Positions 1 through 13,490 of a DNA stretch of 64,000 bases are shown one piece after another. The translations under genes were made by a program, and so were the position numbers. The notes under the pieces were generated by a model, which did no database searches, was not told the origin of the DNA, and was given only the letters and a program-made list of their open reading frames with translations. Source of the stretch: Cricetomys ansorgei (Eukaryota; Chordata; Mammalia; Rodentia; Nesomyidae); the NCBI GenBank assembly GCA_026225945.1, contig JAMJFZ010003655.1:1-64000 (forward strand), given 5' to 3'. The first letter of the stretch is position 1. Every line of letters starts with the position of its first letter.

Positions 1-319
1 GCCGTTAAATAATCTGGGACATGGAAGACATGACCACTCTGCCTCCCTTGGAGTAAAGCTTGATCATGTCCAGGGGCCAGCAATCCTAGACAACAGGGAA
101 GAATGAGTCCTTGCCTTTTGAGCACCTCTATTCCAGTGTGATCATCTTCCCTTTAACAAGTTCCTTTCTTAGTGTGTATAGCACATGGAAATTCTTTCGT
201 ATACCAGAGCTCAAACTGCGAATCTTAAGAGCCTGATTCATTTCAACCTGACTGTGGACTCTGGAACCTCTAGTTCCAGTGACTTTAATAAATATTTTCT
301 GGCTTAATTTCAACTTTTA

Positions 320-540
320 AAAAAGATTTATTTTTGTCTGTATGTTTATAAAAGTGTGCCTGCACATATGTATGTGCATCACATGTGTGCAATACCTGAA
401 CACACCACGAGAGGGCATCAGATCCCCCCAAACTGCAGTTACAGATGGTTGAGCAACCATGTGGGTGTTAGGAACTGAACCTGGGTCCTCTGCAGGAGCA
501 ATCAGAGCTCTTAACTACTGAGCCATCTCTCTAGACCTCC
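320..540 (-). mobile_element. B2 SINE
   Basis: The minus strand begins with the tRNA-derived head (agagatggctcagtagttaa) near 538 and ends in an AT-rich tail near 322. It is a diverged copy with the usual middle gagggcatcagatcccc seen on the plus strand. Confidence 0.85.
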
Positions 541-644
541 CCCACAACCTTTTTTTTTTTAAAAGCAGTTCTTGTATCCTCTCTCCCACTGTTTTTGGTG
601 TGGCTGATTTTCACTGATATTTTTTCATGCATAAGATTGTGCAT

Positions 645-850
645 GGGCTTGGCTGATGTATGTAGCTCAGTTTGTGGAATGCTCGAGTAGTACGTACGAA
701 GCCCTGGACCCAATCCTCAGCACTGCATAAAGCAGGGTGTGGTATGGCATGCTCATAACCTGAGCACTAGGAGGTAGAGGCAGGAGGGTTAGAAATACAC
801 TTGGCTCTATTGCAAATCAGAGGTTAGCATGGGCTACATGAGACCATAAA
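645..850 (+). mobile_element. B4 SINE (ID head fused to B1-like tail)
   Basis: An ID-like head (gtagctcagtttgtggaatg, then ccctggacccaatcctcagc) at about 655-715 runs straight into a B1-like part from about 735 to 850. This ID plus B1 order is the B4 design. Confidence 0.7.
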
Positions 851-896
851 TATATAATATATATATATATATATTATATATATATATATATATATC
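847..896. repeat. (AT)n microsatellite
   Basis: About 50 bases of alternating AT directly follow the tail of the B4 element, the common place for microsatellite growth. Confidence 0.9.
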
Positions 897-899
897 GCC

Positions 900-2318
900 T
901 GCTCTTTCTATTGTTCCTAAAGAGTGAATAGAAATGTGGTCGACTTAAATTTTTATTTGTTCTGCCAATGAGTATCTAGTGGTACCCGACTGTTGCCATT
1001 TCAGGATGCCGTCAGTTACTGCTGCATCCAGCTCCTCAACTCTTTCCTACTCTCTGAACAGTTAAATGATATCCTTAAAATACAAGAACTTTAAAACCCT
1101 CCAGAGACTTATGATAACTCACTGGATAATCCAAATTCTGTAACATGGCACCTGTGGGGCATTTGGACCTGCCTGGCCAGGACCACCTCTGCCCCTACCT
1201 TAAGGTAGGGTACCCTTCATATCTTAGCATCTTTCTGGGAATTAGGCAATTCCCTAAATGCCTGGGTGCTTCCCTAGCAAACTCTACTAGGAAAATCCCA
1301 GCTGGCTCTCAAGCCCCAGAGGCCACATTATATAATTCACCCTTTCTGTCTCTTCTTCTGGGCCCCGGAGAGGCTGTCAGTGGCCACCAGTAGTTTTCTG
1401 CAAGTTTACCGTCAGATTCTGGGCTCCACACAACCTCGTTTGTTCGTCTTTGCATCCCCAGTGACCCTTGTCCAGCAGGTTAAATATGTATAGCTGGGCC
1501 CAGAAGGGAGTGTGTATCGATGTCTGAGGACCGGTCCTCAAGATATTATGGCAGTACCAAGTCTTGCACATTTAAACGGCATTTTGTATTCCAAAAGCTC
1601 TTTGACACTAACTTGAGGGGCTTGGTAACTAAGGGACGCTAACAAATGGTTCAGCCTTCAGGCTAGTAAACAACAGCCAGGGCGTCTGCTTTCTTGAGGT
1701 TCGTTTTTCTTGGAAACTGGAACGCACGTGTTATATGTTGCTTCGTATGTGAGATACTACCATGGAGTTTGATATGGTTAAGTGCTCCCCCACCCCCACA
1801 AACCCAGGCGGTAGAGCCCGCTGCAGTGCCGCCCGGAGATGGGGTATTAGGAGGTGGAGCCTTAGCGGCGATCAGTTCACAGGGCCTGTGTCCTCAAAGG
1901 GGATTGTGGGAACTGAGCCCTCCTTTGGCATTTTGCCCTGTCAGACCCAGATGTGCCGCTTGCCACAGACTTACTGCAAAGGGCCACTTAACGGGAATCT
2001 TCGTAACTATGAATCAAAAGCGAATGTTTTCCCCTCATAAACTGATTTCGTTAAGGTGGTGGAAAGCTGACTCACAGAGCAGATAAATGGTTTTCACTTT
2101 GGCAGCTGAGGAAACCAAATCACAGAGGGGTCAGACAACTTACACACAGCCGCACAGCCAATTAAGGGCGACTGACCCAGGCAATCCAGCCGCGGTGCAG
2201 TCACAGCATTAAAATTTCTACGGCACCAGAAAATAATATACAGGCCGGTCAGATCCATCACTGTGACGCACTAGATCGTTCTGCTTAAACACAGCACCTT
2301 GTCTTTGTCTTCCTTTAG
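900..2318. other. Intron without recognised elements
   Basis: I see no SINE, LTR or conserved exon in this stretch. Open frames of up to 130 codons at 1694-2086 have no recognisable composition or splice context and are taken as chance. Confidence 0.5.
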
Positions 2319-2553
2319 CAGAGTGGTTCCCAACCTTCCTAGGCCTGTGGCCAGCCCTTTAATACAGGTCTTCATGTTGCAGTGACCCACAACCATACAG
2401 TTATTTCTGTTTGTACTTTATAAGTGTAATTCTGCTACTGTTAGGAGTGATAATGTAAATATTTAATATGCAGATGGTCTTAGGTGATCCCCGCGAGAGG
2501 GTCATTCGACCCCCAGAGAGGCTATGACCCACAGGTTGAGAACCGCTGCAGAG
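2319..2553 (+). mobile_element. URR1-like hAT-Charlie non-autonomous DNA transposon
   Basis: The ends are inverted: gtggttcccaacc at the left and ggttgagaaccgctg at the right. The interior has the familiar 'ccctttaatacag' and 'cgacccccagagaggc' blocks. A second copy with the same layout is at 58945-59170. Confidence 0.8.
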
Positions 2554-2559
2554 ACTAGG

Positions 2560-3310
2560 GATCCAACATACATATTCAGGATGAAGACGTCATCGGCATA
2601 TTCTTGTACCACTAATTTCAGTGTCAAAGGCTTCAGTTTCTAGGTCAAAAGACCATTCTTTGGCATCTATCTCCACTAATAAACCACTAGTTAATACTTA
2701 TGAATTCAAATGGCTCTAAGGTTTGGGGAGAGAATTATTTAGGAACCCGGTGGGCTTTAGTGCAAATCTCTGCTAGCCCCAGGACATCGCGTGGTACCCA
2801 TCGGTGATGCGGCAGCCCGCCCGGTGACATGCGCACCTTCCTCACATTTTGCTTTGAATTCTCTTGATGTTTTTTGGAATCGATATCAACAAACAGGGAC
2901 CGCTGGACTCACTACCGGTACTGTGTTACCCACCAACGCTTCCCCAGGCCTATCAGCTGACCCTTGGCGCCAAGTCTCCTGGCATGAACACGCCAAGTTC
3001 TGGGCTGCACCTGCAGGCACTGACCAAGGGGAGGAGTCTAAGCCTGGTGGTGACTGATGCAGATGGAGAATTCTTTCTTATTGGGTATTCTGGTTTCTCC
3101 AACTTGAAAGTGCCCAACCTTCAAGTAGATCTATGTGAAATTTTCAGAAAAACAAAATGATGAAAACCCCGGCAGTGCTCGGTGTGGCCTGGGGCATTAT
3201 CATGACCTCATAACAATGGATGTACAGCCTCCGGAAGTCACGCAGCCCTAATAGATAAGCAAATAAGAAGATCCATGGCTATTGATTATATGACTGAATT
3301 TCTTAAACAT
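2560..3310. other. Intron without recognised elements
   Basis: I see nothing identifiable here. Short overlapping open frames at 2791-3160 lack family likeness. Confidence 0.5.
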
Positions 3311-3315
3311 TTTTT

Positions 3316-3552
3316 AAGGAATTTTATGTGTTTGGGTATACGTATGCGTACCACATATGTTTAGTACTGCAGAAACCAGAATGCTCGTGTGTGCACCACA
3401 CACATGCAGAGCCTGCCGACAATAGATATGGGAGCCGGATCCCCTGGGACTGGAGTTACGGACAGTTGGGAGCCACCATGTGGGTGTTGGGAACCAGACC
3501 TTGGTCCTCTGGAAGAGCAGCCAGTGATCTTAGCCACTGAGACATCTCAGCA
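3316..3552 (-). mobile_element. B2 SINE
   Basis: Minus-oriented copy: the tRNA-derived head lies near 3520-3550 (ggctaagatcactggctgctc on the minus strand) and the tail near 3320. Confidence 0.8.
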
Positions 3553-4545
3553 AGGAAGTTTCTCGACCTCTAGGGTTTTTTTTTCTTCCCTTTTAAAAAT
3601 ATCTGGGCTTCACTGGTAATATCCTTTTGTTGCTATTGTTCAAGAAAAGAGAATTTAAAATGACCTCAACTACACAGTTTGGAGGAGAAGAAATCGGCAC
3701 AGCGTCACCACCAGTACAACGGACATTACCTTCTAAAAGCACCACTAACTTTTCAACGCAGGTTTCCTTTTTCTCAGGGAAGAGTTGTGTGACAGACATG
3801 AAGGCAGGCCTCAATTTTATACAGTGGAATATGCCCAGATTCTGACATACAATGCAACAGACTCAAATCCCTGACTAAGAGTTCCTGAGAGGCGCGAATG
3901 TCTCAACGAGAAGGAAGTGTGCGCTTCCCATCACTCCACAGTGGCGTATCAATAAACACGAGTAACTCAGTATAAACAGCAAAGACCTCGAGTCTGTGTT
4001 CCCACAGCGGCTGCTCCCGAGAGAAACTGTCTTACAGGCTCGTCCAGAGGCCAATCTGATGGAGGCAGTCCTCCAGAGAGGTCCCCTCTTCCAAGCGACT
4101 CTGATTTGTGTCGCCTTGACAAATACTAACTCGTGCAGTTTTGAACAAAACGACCAGTTTCCGTCTGTAAAAGATGTGTTTTAAATACTAGACTTGGCCA
4201 CTGCAAAAGTGGGCTGATGGGGGAAGTGGCATCGGGTGACTCTTAGGCGGTGCGGCCGATGGCTAAGTCCTCAGAGCAGACCCGAGAGTGGCCACTGTGT
4301 AGCCGCTGATGACCCTGGAGGGCATTTCAGTTTTTGAAGTACCTGAAAGCCTCGTTCTCTACCCACTGCTATTAGGTTTCACTGCCGACTCGGAGGAAAC
4401 GAACGATTGCAATCTGGATTTCACAACCAGCTTTTAGAGCCAGGACAGTGAGGAGATCAGGGCCATGGAGATTATTATATAATTACAGTAAATGGCAAAA
4501 CACCATAATTAATCTTAACGACTTCTCCAAATTAAAGTGTCTTGG

Positions 4546-4551
<6 letters not shown>

Positions 4552-4576
<25 letters not shown>

Positions 4577-4597
4577 TGCACACGCACACACACACAC
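4552..4597. repeat. (CA)n microsatellite
   Basis: About 46 bases of CA, interrupted by atgcacacg. Confidence 0.95.
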
Positions 4598-4789
4598 CAA
4601 GGAAACATGTATAAGCACATGCAAGAACGTTTAGTTGTTTTTTTTAAAGACAGTAGCAAACACCGAATCGCAGAAGGGAGCTGAGCCTCAGGGCTGGACA
4701 TGGGCGAGAACGACTGAAGAATTCATTTGATTTGCACTCTTTTGCTTTGTTTTTTTAAAAATAATTTATAAAGATACAAAAACGATCTG

Positions 4790-5003
4790 TAAAGATTTAT
4801 TGTAGATTATGTGCACAGGCGTCCTGCCTGCACGCACGTCTGCGCGTCACCCGTGTGCCTGGCATCCACAGAGCACATCAGAGCTCTGGGAACTGGAGTT
4901 ACAGATGCTTGTGAGCCAGCCGTCACGTGGGTGCTGGGAACTGAATCTGGACCCTCTGTGACAGCAGCCAATACGCTTAACTGCTGAACCATCTTTCCAG
5001 CCC
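4790..5003 (-). mobile_element. B2 SINE
   Basis: Minus-oriented B2 with head near 4990 (gctggaaagatggttcagca on the minus strand) and AT-rich tail near 4795. Confidence 0.85.
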
Positions 5004-5009
5004 GTGGTT

Positions 5010-5132
5010 TTGTTTTTTGAAAAAATGGTCTTGCTATATATAATTCGGGCTAGCTTCAACTTTGTGATCCTCCTGCCTCAGCCTCCCCAGTGACTGAATT
5101 ATTGGCATGCGTCAACCACACCAGGTGTTGTT
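5010..5132 (-). mobile_element. B1-related SINE, diverged
   Basis: The plus strand shows the reverse of a B1: 'gatcctcctgcctcagcctcc' and 'ggcatgcgtcaaccacacc'. It is old and lost much of its left end. Confidence 0.6.
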
Positions 5133-5682
5133 ATGTAGAAGGGTTTTGTTGTCTGGCGTCAGCCGGTCACTGAATTGTGCCACGCTTTGGAAGCATGTTT
5201 CTATTTGATTCAAAGCCAATGTCAAAGCTAATTGTCATGACGGTATTAATCATAGGCTCCCTGGTCCCGGGGGCTGTGGCTTTCCTCATCTCATCATGCG
5301 ACACCTGCACTGGCCACCCAGAAGCTATGTTTAGGGCATGGGCAACCACAGAGGTGGCAGGAGGCGATGCTTTCTGCTAGAGCAATTCTCCTGCAGATGG
5401 AGCTTTTGTTTCCAAGAGATTAGCCCAGACCAAAGCGGACAGAGGCGTCACAGGACACCTGAAATAACTTCACGTGTGCGTGTCAGCTAAGTATTGTCAT
5501 TATTTTCGTCCCCCTGCCACTCAGCTACTCACGACAACAGTTACAGACCCAGACAGCTGTGGAGAGTGGTGTCAATTCTATCTTCAAAGTGATTCTTAAC
5601 GCATTTTCCTCCCATCTGTAGAGATTTCGTCTTTCTCTAGGCAGACAAATATATTCCTCTGAGAGTTTTTCTTGTAACAAGG

Positions 5683-5795
5683 TACGGTAGCTCGCATGTT
5701 TGATCCCAGCATTCTGGGAGGCTAAGGGAGGAGGATTGTCAGTTCGAGGTCAGTCTGGGCAACATAGTGAAGCCCTTGGTTCAAACACACAAAGA
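5683..5795 (+). mobile_element. B1-related SINE, diverged
   Basis: Contains 'gatcccagcattctgggagg' and 'gttcgaggtcagtctgggca', the two most recognisable 7SL-derived blocks. Confidence 0.65.
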
Positions 5796-5853
5796 TAAAC
5801 AACAGTTCATTGAGAAGATTTTGTAAGAGGTTTTTGTTGCTTTTGAGTTGTCA

Positions 5854-5964
<111 letters not shown>

Positions 5965-6289
5965 CTAAGGAGAAAGGAGAGGAGGTCACAGGGTGAATGA
6001 CGGTTCAAAGAGCCAGGAAACACACACTCTCTGTACCCAAAGCTTCATTGCCTCCTCTGTGGATATGCGGCCCCAAATACATGCTGTACAAACACCAGAG
6101 TTCATAGGGTCCTCCTGATAATGACTGGATAGAATCATCTAGAACTCTGGCTAGTATACAGTAATATGTTTGTTTCACATGCAATACTGTAGAAAGTGGT
6201 TCACTAACTTAGTTTTCATTTATGAACTTTGAAAACAAACCTAGAATCTCAGATTGTGCTCTCAACCAGCAGGAAAATAAAACATCCAC

Positions 6290-6686
6290 TGTGCTGGTTC
6301 TTTTTGTCGACTTGACACAAATGAGCATCGTCTGGGAAGATGAACCTCAGACTGAGAAACTGCCTCCCTCAGATTGGCCGGTGGGCATATTTGTGGGACA
6401 TCGTCTTGATTGTTAATTAATACAGGAGGACAAAGCCCACTGTGGGCGGTGCCAACCCTAGGCAGATGAGTCCTGGGCTATATAAGAAAAGTAGCAGAGC
6501 AAGCAACAGGAAGCAAGTCAGTGAGCATGCTCCTCCACGGTCCCCGCCTCAGTTCTGCCTCCAGCTCCTGCCTTGCCTTTTCTCCACGAAGGACTGTAAC
6601 TTGTAAGCCACATATAAACGCTTCTTCCCCTCAGCTGCTTTTAGCCAGTGTTTTTATCACAGCAACAGAGAAGCAAACTAGGACAG
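6290..6686 (+). mobile_element. Solo LTR of the ERVL-MaLR type (MT family-like)
   Basis: The element starts tgtgctggttc and ends aagcaaactaggaca, with interior blocks 'gcctccctcagattggcc' and 'ctgcctccagctcctgcc' known from the rodent MT-type MaLR LTR. About 397 bases look close to full length. No internal retroviral region adjoins it, so it is a solo LTR. Subfamily not resolved. Related pieces lie at 24855-25216, 36900-37048 and 53550-53790. Confidence 0.7.
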
Positions 6687-6699
6687 CCATGAAGGCACA

Positions 6700-7860
6700 C
6701 TCGGTTTGAAAATGTTCCTGGCTCTTTCACTCATAAATATCTCGTGGTTTGGCCTTGTCTTAGCAGCAGGTATACATATTTACTTTCTCCTGCAATCTTC
6801 CTGCAGTTGAGGGGGATTCCTGAAAGAGCCGTTACGGTCCTGGTAAACACGACCAGGACAAATGTAACCGCAGCAGGGATTTGCTCTTGCTGGAATAAAC
6901 AGAGGCGCTACTGTGTTTTCCTGCCTAACTGGGTCCCTCTCCCACAGCAACTGGAGAAGATGGCAAAGCTAACAGGCAGCCATCCAAACAGCACATGCAC
7001 ACAGCTCACCGTTTGCTTAACCAGTAACGTACACCTTGAGGGCTAGGGGAGATTTAAAGGGAAACACACCTATCCACTTGGGCTAGCAAGGAGCTGTGGG
7101 CGGTGGATAAGCTTCTGTGTTCTTTGACTCAGCATCTCTCTTCTTCACATGAACTTAGAGGACTTGGAACGACTGTGATCACGAGTGCATCTCTGACGCC
7201 AGTCAGTAAATGTAAGCACTTAGTTACAGTGACCACAGACAGACGAGCAAAGTTGTCACTACTGCCAGCTAAGTAACCGGGTACCAGCTCAGACCCTGAC
7301 AGGGATGTCCGTGTTTTGGAGCCAGCGTGCCAGGCCTGTGGCCAGCTATTTAACTATGGAATTCCCTTATACTCTCATGATTATGGCTGGCACAACCCTT
7401 GCCAGTTTGCAAACCAGAGCCTAATTCACCAGGCAGCAGCTTGAAAGGCTTTATATTGCCTTCCCAAGATTTCCATCCAGGGGATTACATTCGAGACACT
7501 CTTGCCCATAGGCAACTATCTATTTTCCATCTCTCTCTGCTTCTGGGTTCAGTTTTGATTCTGAGTGTCAAGATAGGATTTAGCCAGTGCAGGCTCACTC
7601 CTGTGATGGAGAAGAGAAACTGTTATTATAAACTTTAGCCTTTAGATTTCAAAAACTTCTCAGAAATTCAAACAAAACCTCAGTTTAGCCAATCTCTAAA
7701 GTAAACAGTGGAATCCTGAATCCCAGGAGGTTCATCTGAGGTGATGTGGTGTAATCCCCTGTATCAGAGGGATTCTCGGGTCTGTGCTAAACGCCAAGCT
7801 CTGAAGTCCGAGGGTCTGAGGCAATTCTCCCGTGTGTGGAGTCATTCCTACTTTTAAGTC
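6700..7860. other. Intron between Fry exons j and i, no recognised elements
   Basis: No SINE, LTR or exon recognised. Open frames here are short and without family likeness. Confidence 0.5.
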
Positions 7861-7871
7861 ATTTCTTCCTA

Positions 7872-8310
<439 letters not shown>

Positions 8311-8512
8311 TCACCGTACAGATAGTAATCTATAGATAATAGAGCTACTAAAATCCACTGGATTCAAGGATTCATACGGAGTCTAGATGTTCGAAAGGAC
8401 CCCAGTGGCCTTTCCCAAGATTTGTCTTCTCTTGGTCCTTCTGCTGCTACTTCAGAAAGGGCACCCGAAAGGACTAACAGCCATACTTGTAAGCACAAGT
8501 CACGTGTTGGTT

Positions 8513-8544
8513 GGCTCATTCATTCATTCATCATTCATTCATTC
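8513..8544. repeat. (ATTC)n microsatellite
   Basis: About 32 bases of cattcattcatt with one break. Confidence 0.9.
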
Positions 8545-9489
8545 TCAATAGATTTCTATGGTCTCTCTAACCCTCTGTAGGGTCCTGGACCCATGGTCAG
8601 CCCACAGACAGATGCTGGGAGAGAGCAAGCAGACAGTAAACTCCCGTCAGGTCCCCACTGCCAGACAGCCTCGCTCCCACCAACTGTTTATTTGCAGGGC
8701 CTGACAGTTTAGGTGTGTTTATAATTCCCATCATTTCTTAAGTAAGTCTGGAAAGCTTCCCTTCATGCAGGGAAGCCTCTGGGACACTTCCCCAGTTTCT
8801 TTTCCTGCAGAGCTACTGCCTACTAGGGAACATATTTTTGGTTGGGGGGGCGCGACGGATGGATGAACGGACTGATGGACAGACAAGATGGACGGACGGG
8901 ACTCCTGCAGGAGGTTGGCCTTCCTGAATCGGCCAGCTCCTCCCTTATGTTAATGGCTTCCTGTGGCTTCAAGTTGCTGCCTTTGATCCTGACATGCTTG
9001 TATCTACACCAACTCTTATGCTTCATTTTCCGTCAGTCAGTGTGTCAATGGACCGATCTCATCCCAGGCTGAGAAGGGTCTGAGCTTATGAAGTCCCTGA
9101 GGCAGACTGCCTGTGTAGAATAGAGCCTCTGGTTCCCAGGATCCTGCCCCATCCCCTCTACCCCCGCATTATTCTGTACAGGTCTGTAAATAACCTCCCG
9201 CAGATATGCACACTGTTAGCAGCAGAGTGGAATAACGTAACAGTTGATGGCCACGGAGTCCTGGGAAGCACCTCAGAGCTCCTCCTTAAGTTAGTGACAT
9301 TACTGCCACCTTGTAGATGAGGTAGCTGAGTCTGGACTGGGGAATTGCTAAAGGAAGCCCAGCCCTGAATTCAGAGCCAAGAAGGGCGATGCGTAGCAGT
9401 CCCCCCTTCTACTCCCACGCTATGTATCGGCTTTTTAGGATGCAACAGTGCAGCTCCTTTAAAGTGCTTAATTCACAGTCTCACTCTGT

Positions 9490-10020
9490 GTATATGGCTG
9501 GGCACCCATTCTACCATCAAACCTACAACTTTTGAAAGCCTCTCTCGCCCCCCAAACTCTGTATGGCAGTCTCTCTCAATGCACCTGCTCTGGTCCTCAA
9601 CCTAGGCAACCTAACCGATCTACGATACATTCTGTTGTGGATTTGCTGACTGTGGACACCGCAATAACAGGGATTCATATAGCATGTGGCCTTTTGTGTG
9701 TAGCTTCATTTACTCAGCTGATGTTTCTAAGGGTACCTATGTCGCAGCAAATACCTGGCCCTCATTAGGCTGAACTACGACCCTGATGCAAGGAAATAGC
9801 ATGTTCTTTCATCCGCTTACCAGTTCAGAGATATTTAAACTGCTTTCGGTTTTCAACTGCTCTAAAAAGAAATACTGCTAGAAACACGTGTTTCAAGCCT
9901 TTGGGTGAACTGCGTTTTCACTTTTGTTGGGTATGAGCTGAGGAGTAGAGCTGCTGGATCAACTGATCATAAATCTAGGTTTAGCCATTGAGCGTAATAA
10001 ACACCAGTCTTTTCTATCTA
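9490..10020 (+). mobile_element. Ancient L1 3' untranslated-region fragment
   Basis: Order and wording match an old mammalian L1M 3' end: 'acccattctacc', 'ggatttgctgactgtggaca', 'catatagcatgtggcctttt', then 'gggtatgagctgaggagtag' and 'gctgctggatcaactgatca'. It is heavily diverged, so the boundaries are approximate. Confidence 0.65.
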
Positions 10021-10075
10021 CTATAAAGCTTGTGTTCACAACAAACCGACACCTTTTTAATCTCTCCAGCTCTGT

Positions 10076-10094
10076 ATGCAAATTGTATGCAAAT
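10076..10094 (+). promoter_or_regulatory. Two octamer (ATGCAAAT) motifs 11 bases apart
   Basis: ATGCAAAT occurs at 10076-10083 and 10087-10094, as an 11-base tandem copy of tgtatgcaaat. The octamer is the binding site of POU/OCT factors. Function here is not shown; a chance tandem duplication could produce it. Confidence 0.3.
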
Positions 10095-11249
10095 GTACAT
10101 TCTCCCCTGCCCCACCCCCATAAAACCTTTGCTGGAAGGCCCTGCTACACAAAGAATTTTGTGGCTGGCCCCTCCCCCGTTACTTCCTTTGATGACTTTT
10201 TTTTTTTAAATATTAGCTAATCACAAAAAACTGTGATGTTGGGCCCCAGCCCAGGGAGAAATGACAGTCACCACCGGTGTCAGAGTGAAAACCAGGTATA
10301 CTTCCTGCCAGTGTGCTAGCTCTTCAGAGCTTACCCTCTTGATCCATCAAGTTTTGCCCTGTCTGGACACTTCTGTCGGGCGTTCTCTTGCAACCCTGAA
10401 CTTATTTCTAACAGGAAGGTCTGCAGTACCGCATTCCAACGCGGGCGTGATGTTTGCGCACCGAATTAGCAGTGCAGAAAGATTCTAACTGTCCGTGTCC
10501 TCGGCCCACAGCTCGTCTCTTTGGACTAGGAAGCGGTACAGCCTGTGCTCCTAAGGCGTACATCGGAACTTCTGGTGGGATCAGCACCAGACTGTCACAG
10601 CAGCATTAGAGAATCCCTTCACTATCAAACTGTCTCAACTCTTAGCAGAGGCTTGGAACGCCATGATGAGCTGGGGTGATCATTCCGAGGTTAAGACTCC
10701 TTTTCAGGGTATAGCGGAGACTTATTCCTTCATCAAAGTCTTTAAGCTCGTGAATGCCACCATGGCCGACTCCGTGCTGCTGACTAAAAACGGTCAAAGA
10801 ATCAGCTAAGATTTAATCACAGATCGATATGTATCAGTGGGTGAGGAGAAAAGGAAAGTCAACCAAGAAGAAAGTCTGCGGTGCAGCCAACACCCAAGGT
10901 GATTTGAAAGTTTTAAAAGGAAGTTATGTTTTGGCAACTTAATTATTTGGTATTAAGGCATTTTGTGACTTGCGAGAAGGTAAAGTTTTTGTTTTTTTTC
11001 TATATATTGTCAAGTGTAGATATTCCTTGATTTAATAATGGTGTTTTGTCCCAATACATTTGATTTAAGTGGAAAATATCATAAAGGGAAATTTTACTTA
11101 AAACCCCCAAACTTTTCCCAACGGCTGACTGCACAACAGAGTCCCCGGTCTCCTTGGGGGCTGCATGGCTGACTGGAAACTGCCATTACTGACCTGGCCT
11201 AGCATCAGGAGAAGCTTAGACTACATAGTGCCAGCAAGCAAATACAAAA

Positions 11250-11402
11250 TGTGATCTGGGAGTCCCAGGCAGGAGGATTGCAAGTTTGAGGGTAGCCTGG
11301 TCAACCCAGTTACGTAATGAAAACGTTTAAAAGTGCTGGGGTTTGTATTCAGTGGTAGAGAGCTGTCTTCCCATGAGCAAGGCCCTGGATCCAATGTTTC
11401 TA
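11250..11402 (+). mobile_element. Degenerate B1-related piece followed by ID-like piece
   Basis: A B1 core (gggagtcccaggcaggaggat) at about 11257-11320 is followed by an ID-like block 'gtattcagtggtagagagct' from about 11346. Confidence 0.5.
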
Positions 11403-11492
11403 TTGAGTGTGTATCCCGCCAAAGCATTGAAGAGTTTGGATACTGTATGCTGACCCTTCCAGGGTTGGGTTGCTGCCTGTGTGGGTTTTTCA

Positions 11493-11870
<378 letters not shown>

Positions 11871-12284
11871 CTAAGCATTTGGCAGGTTCCAACTGGCTCT
11901 TCCCACCCCTTGTTCAATCAGACGCTCCACATCGCTCTCAGACTGAGCCGCATTCCTGTTCAGACCCTCTCAGGATGGCTTAGCCCTTGAGCAAACAGAC
12001 AAACGAAAACCCCTCCATTTTCTCAAATACTCGCAGGTCCCTCTGGCCCAAAGTGTCCAACAGCAAGCTTCTGAGACCAGCTTATGGGAGCAGCTATTTC
12101 TGACAGTGACCACAAATAATTTTTGGATCTGTAACCCAAATAACGCTTAAAATACCCCAATTTCCACTGCCAAAGTTTTCTGTTGTTCTTGTATAATTTT
12201 AGGTTAATGATAATGGAAAAAATATTTTTAAGTCAAGGGAAAAGTCTAGTAATGGGAAAATTAAAATTAAAACTGGGATAAAAA

Positions 12285-12395
12285 CGTGAAGGTTGGTGCA
12301 TGCCTGTGACTCCTGCACTCAAGGCAGAGGCAAAAAAGAGGATGAGTTTGAGTCTAACCTGGGCTATACGGCGAGACTGTTTGGAAGAACCGACT
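12285..12395 (+). mobile_element. B1-related SINE fragment
   Basis: Shows 'ggtgcatgcctgtgactcct' and 'gagtttgagtctaacctggg', a diverged B1 left and middle part. Confidence 0.5.
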
Positions 12396-12620
12396 ACTAT
12401 CTCAGCCCACAAAGATCCGGTTCCTGGTGCCGCCGACACAGGAGAGACAATAGGAAAGAGCCGCCTATGACATATACGGGTGCCTAGGGCTTGAGCACAA
12501 AAGACACAGTCCCTTTCCCCGACTCATCTGTATTGTTGAAAAGCAGACAAATGCCAATTGCACCTGTAACATCATTTGGGGTTTTTAAAAAGAACCAAGG
12601 ATAACAGAAGCTAATTGTTT

Positions 12621-12748
12621 GGGCCAGATGTGGTGGTGTGCGATTTGAATTCCAATACTTGGGAAGCAGAGGGAGTTGACATCCATGGGTTCAAGGCCAG
12701 CCTAGTCTACATAGCAAGTTCCAGGGCTATACAGACAGAACTTGTCTC
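12621..12748 (+). mobile_element. B1 SINE
   Basis: 'gatgtggtggtgtgcgattt' through 'ggttcaaggccagcctagtc' to an A-rich end; a moderately diverged B1. Confidence 0.75.
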
Positions 12749-12984
12749 AAACAAACAGAAAACCCTAAATCCGGTTGCTCTTCTAGTTCTAACTCTGTCA
12801 TAGATTTCTCAGGTTTGGGTGGTAGTTAAGTGCGTAGAGACATATTTGAAAGTGTAAAGTCCAATGTGAAGCTCTACAGCTCCACAGTGGCGATTCTAAC
12901 TGGATGGTAGTTGTATAGGCTTTGAGTCTGGTTAATTTTGGTACATGGTGTTTTTTATTTGTGTTCTTTATAATAAGCTTTTAA

Positions 12985-12987
12985 ATA

Positions 12988-13040
<53 letters not shown>

Positions 13041-13045
13041 TAGAA
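12985..13045. repeat. (TAA)n microsatellite
   Basis: About 60 bases of ataataata with few breaks. Confidence 0.95.
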
Positions 13046-13334
13046 TCAATCTTTAGGCTAGAAAGATAGAAAACACAGTAAATCTTCTAACTTAGGAAGG
13101 GCAACTGCGATCTTGAAGGCTGAACAGAATCTGATGAGGTTGGATCAACTGTTGTCCTAAAGTAGAAGCTACAGAACACTCAGAAAAAGCGAGCACCGGG
13201 GACTTCTGCGAGCAGACACAGGAGCAGGGGCCACATGGGGTTCCCTCTGTCACAGCTTACTAAGTTTTACATTTTGTGGGTTTTTTTTTTTTTTTTTGTA
13301 TGTTTCTACGTGCCTTTCTTTTCTTTCTTTCCTT

Positions 13335-13490
13335 TTGTTTTTTCAAGAGACAGGGTTTCTCTGTTGTAACTCTGGCTGTCCTGGAACTCACTCTGTAGAC
13401 AAGACTGGCTTTGAACTCACAGAGATCTGCCTGCCTCTGCCTCCCGAGTGCTGGGATTACAGGCGTACGCCACCACTGCCTGGTGCTACA
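13335..13490 (-). mobile_element. B1 SINE
   Basis: Near-intact minus-oriented copy: 'gacagggtttctctgttgta' to 'ggcgtacgccaccactgcct' on the plus strand. It is preceded by the T-rich complement of its poly(A) tail. It carries the 'gttgtaactctgg' variant shared by most B1 copies in the window. Confidence 0.9.
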
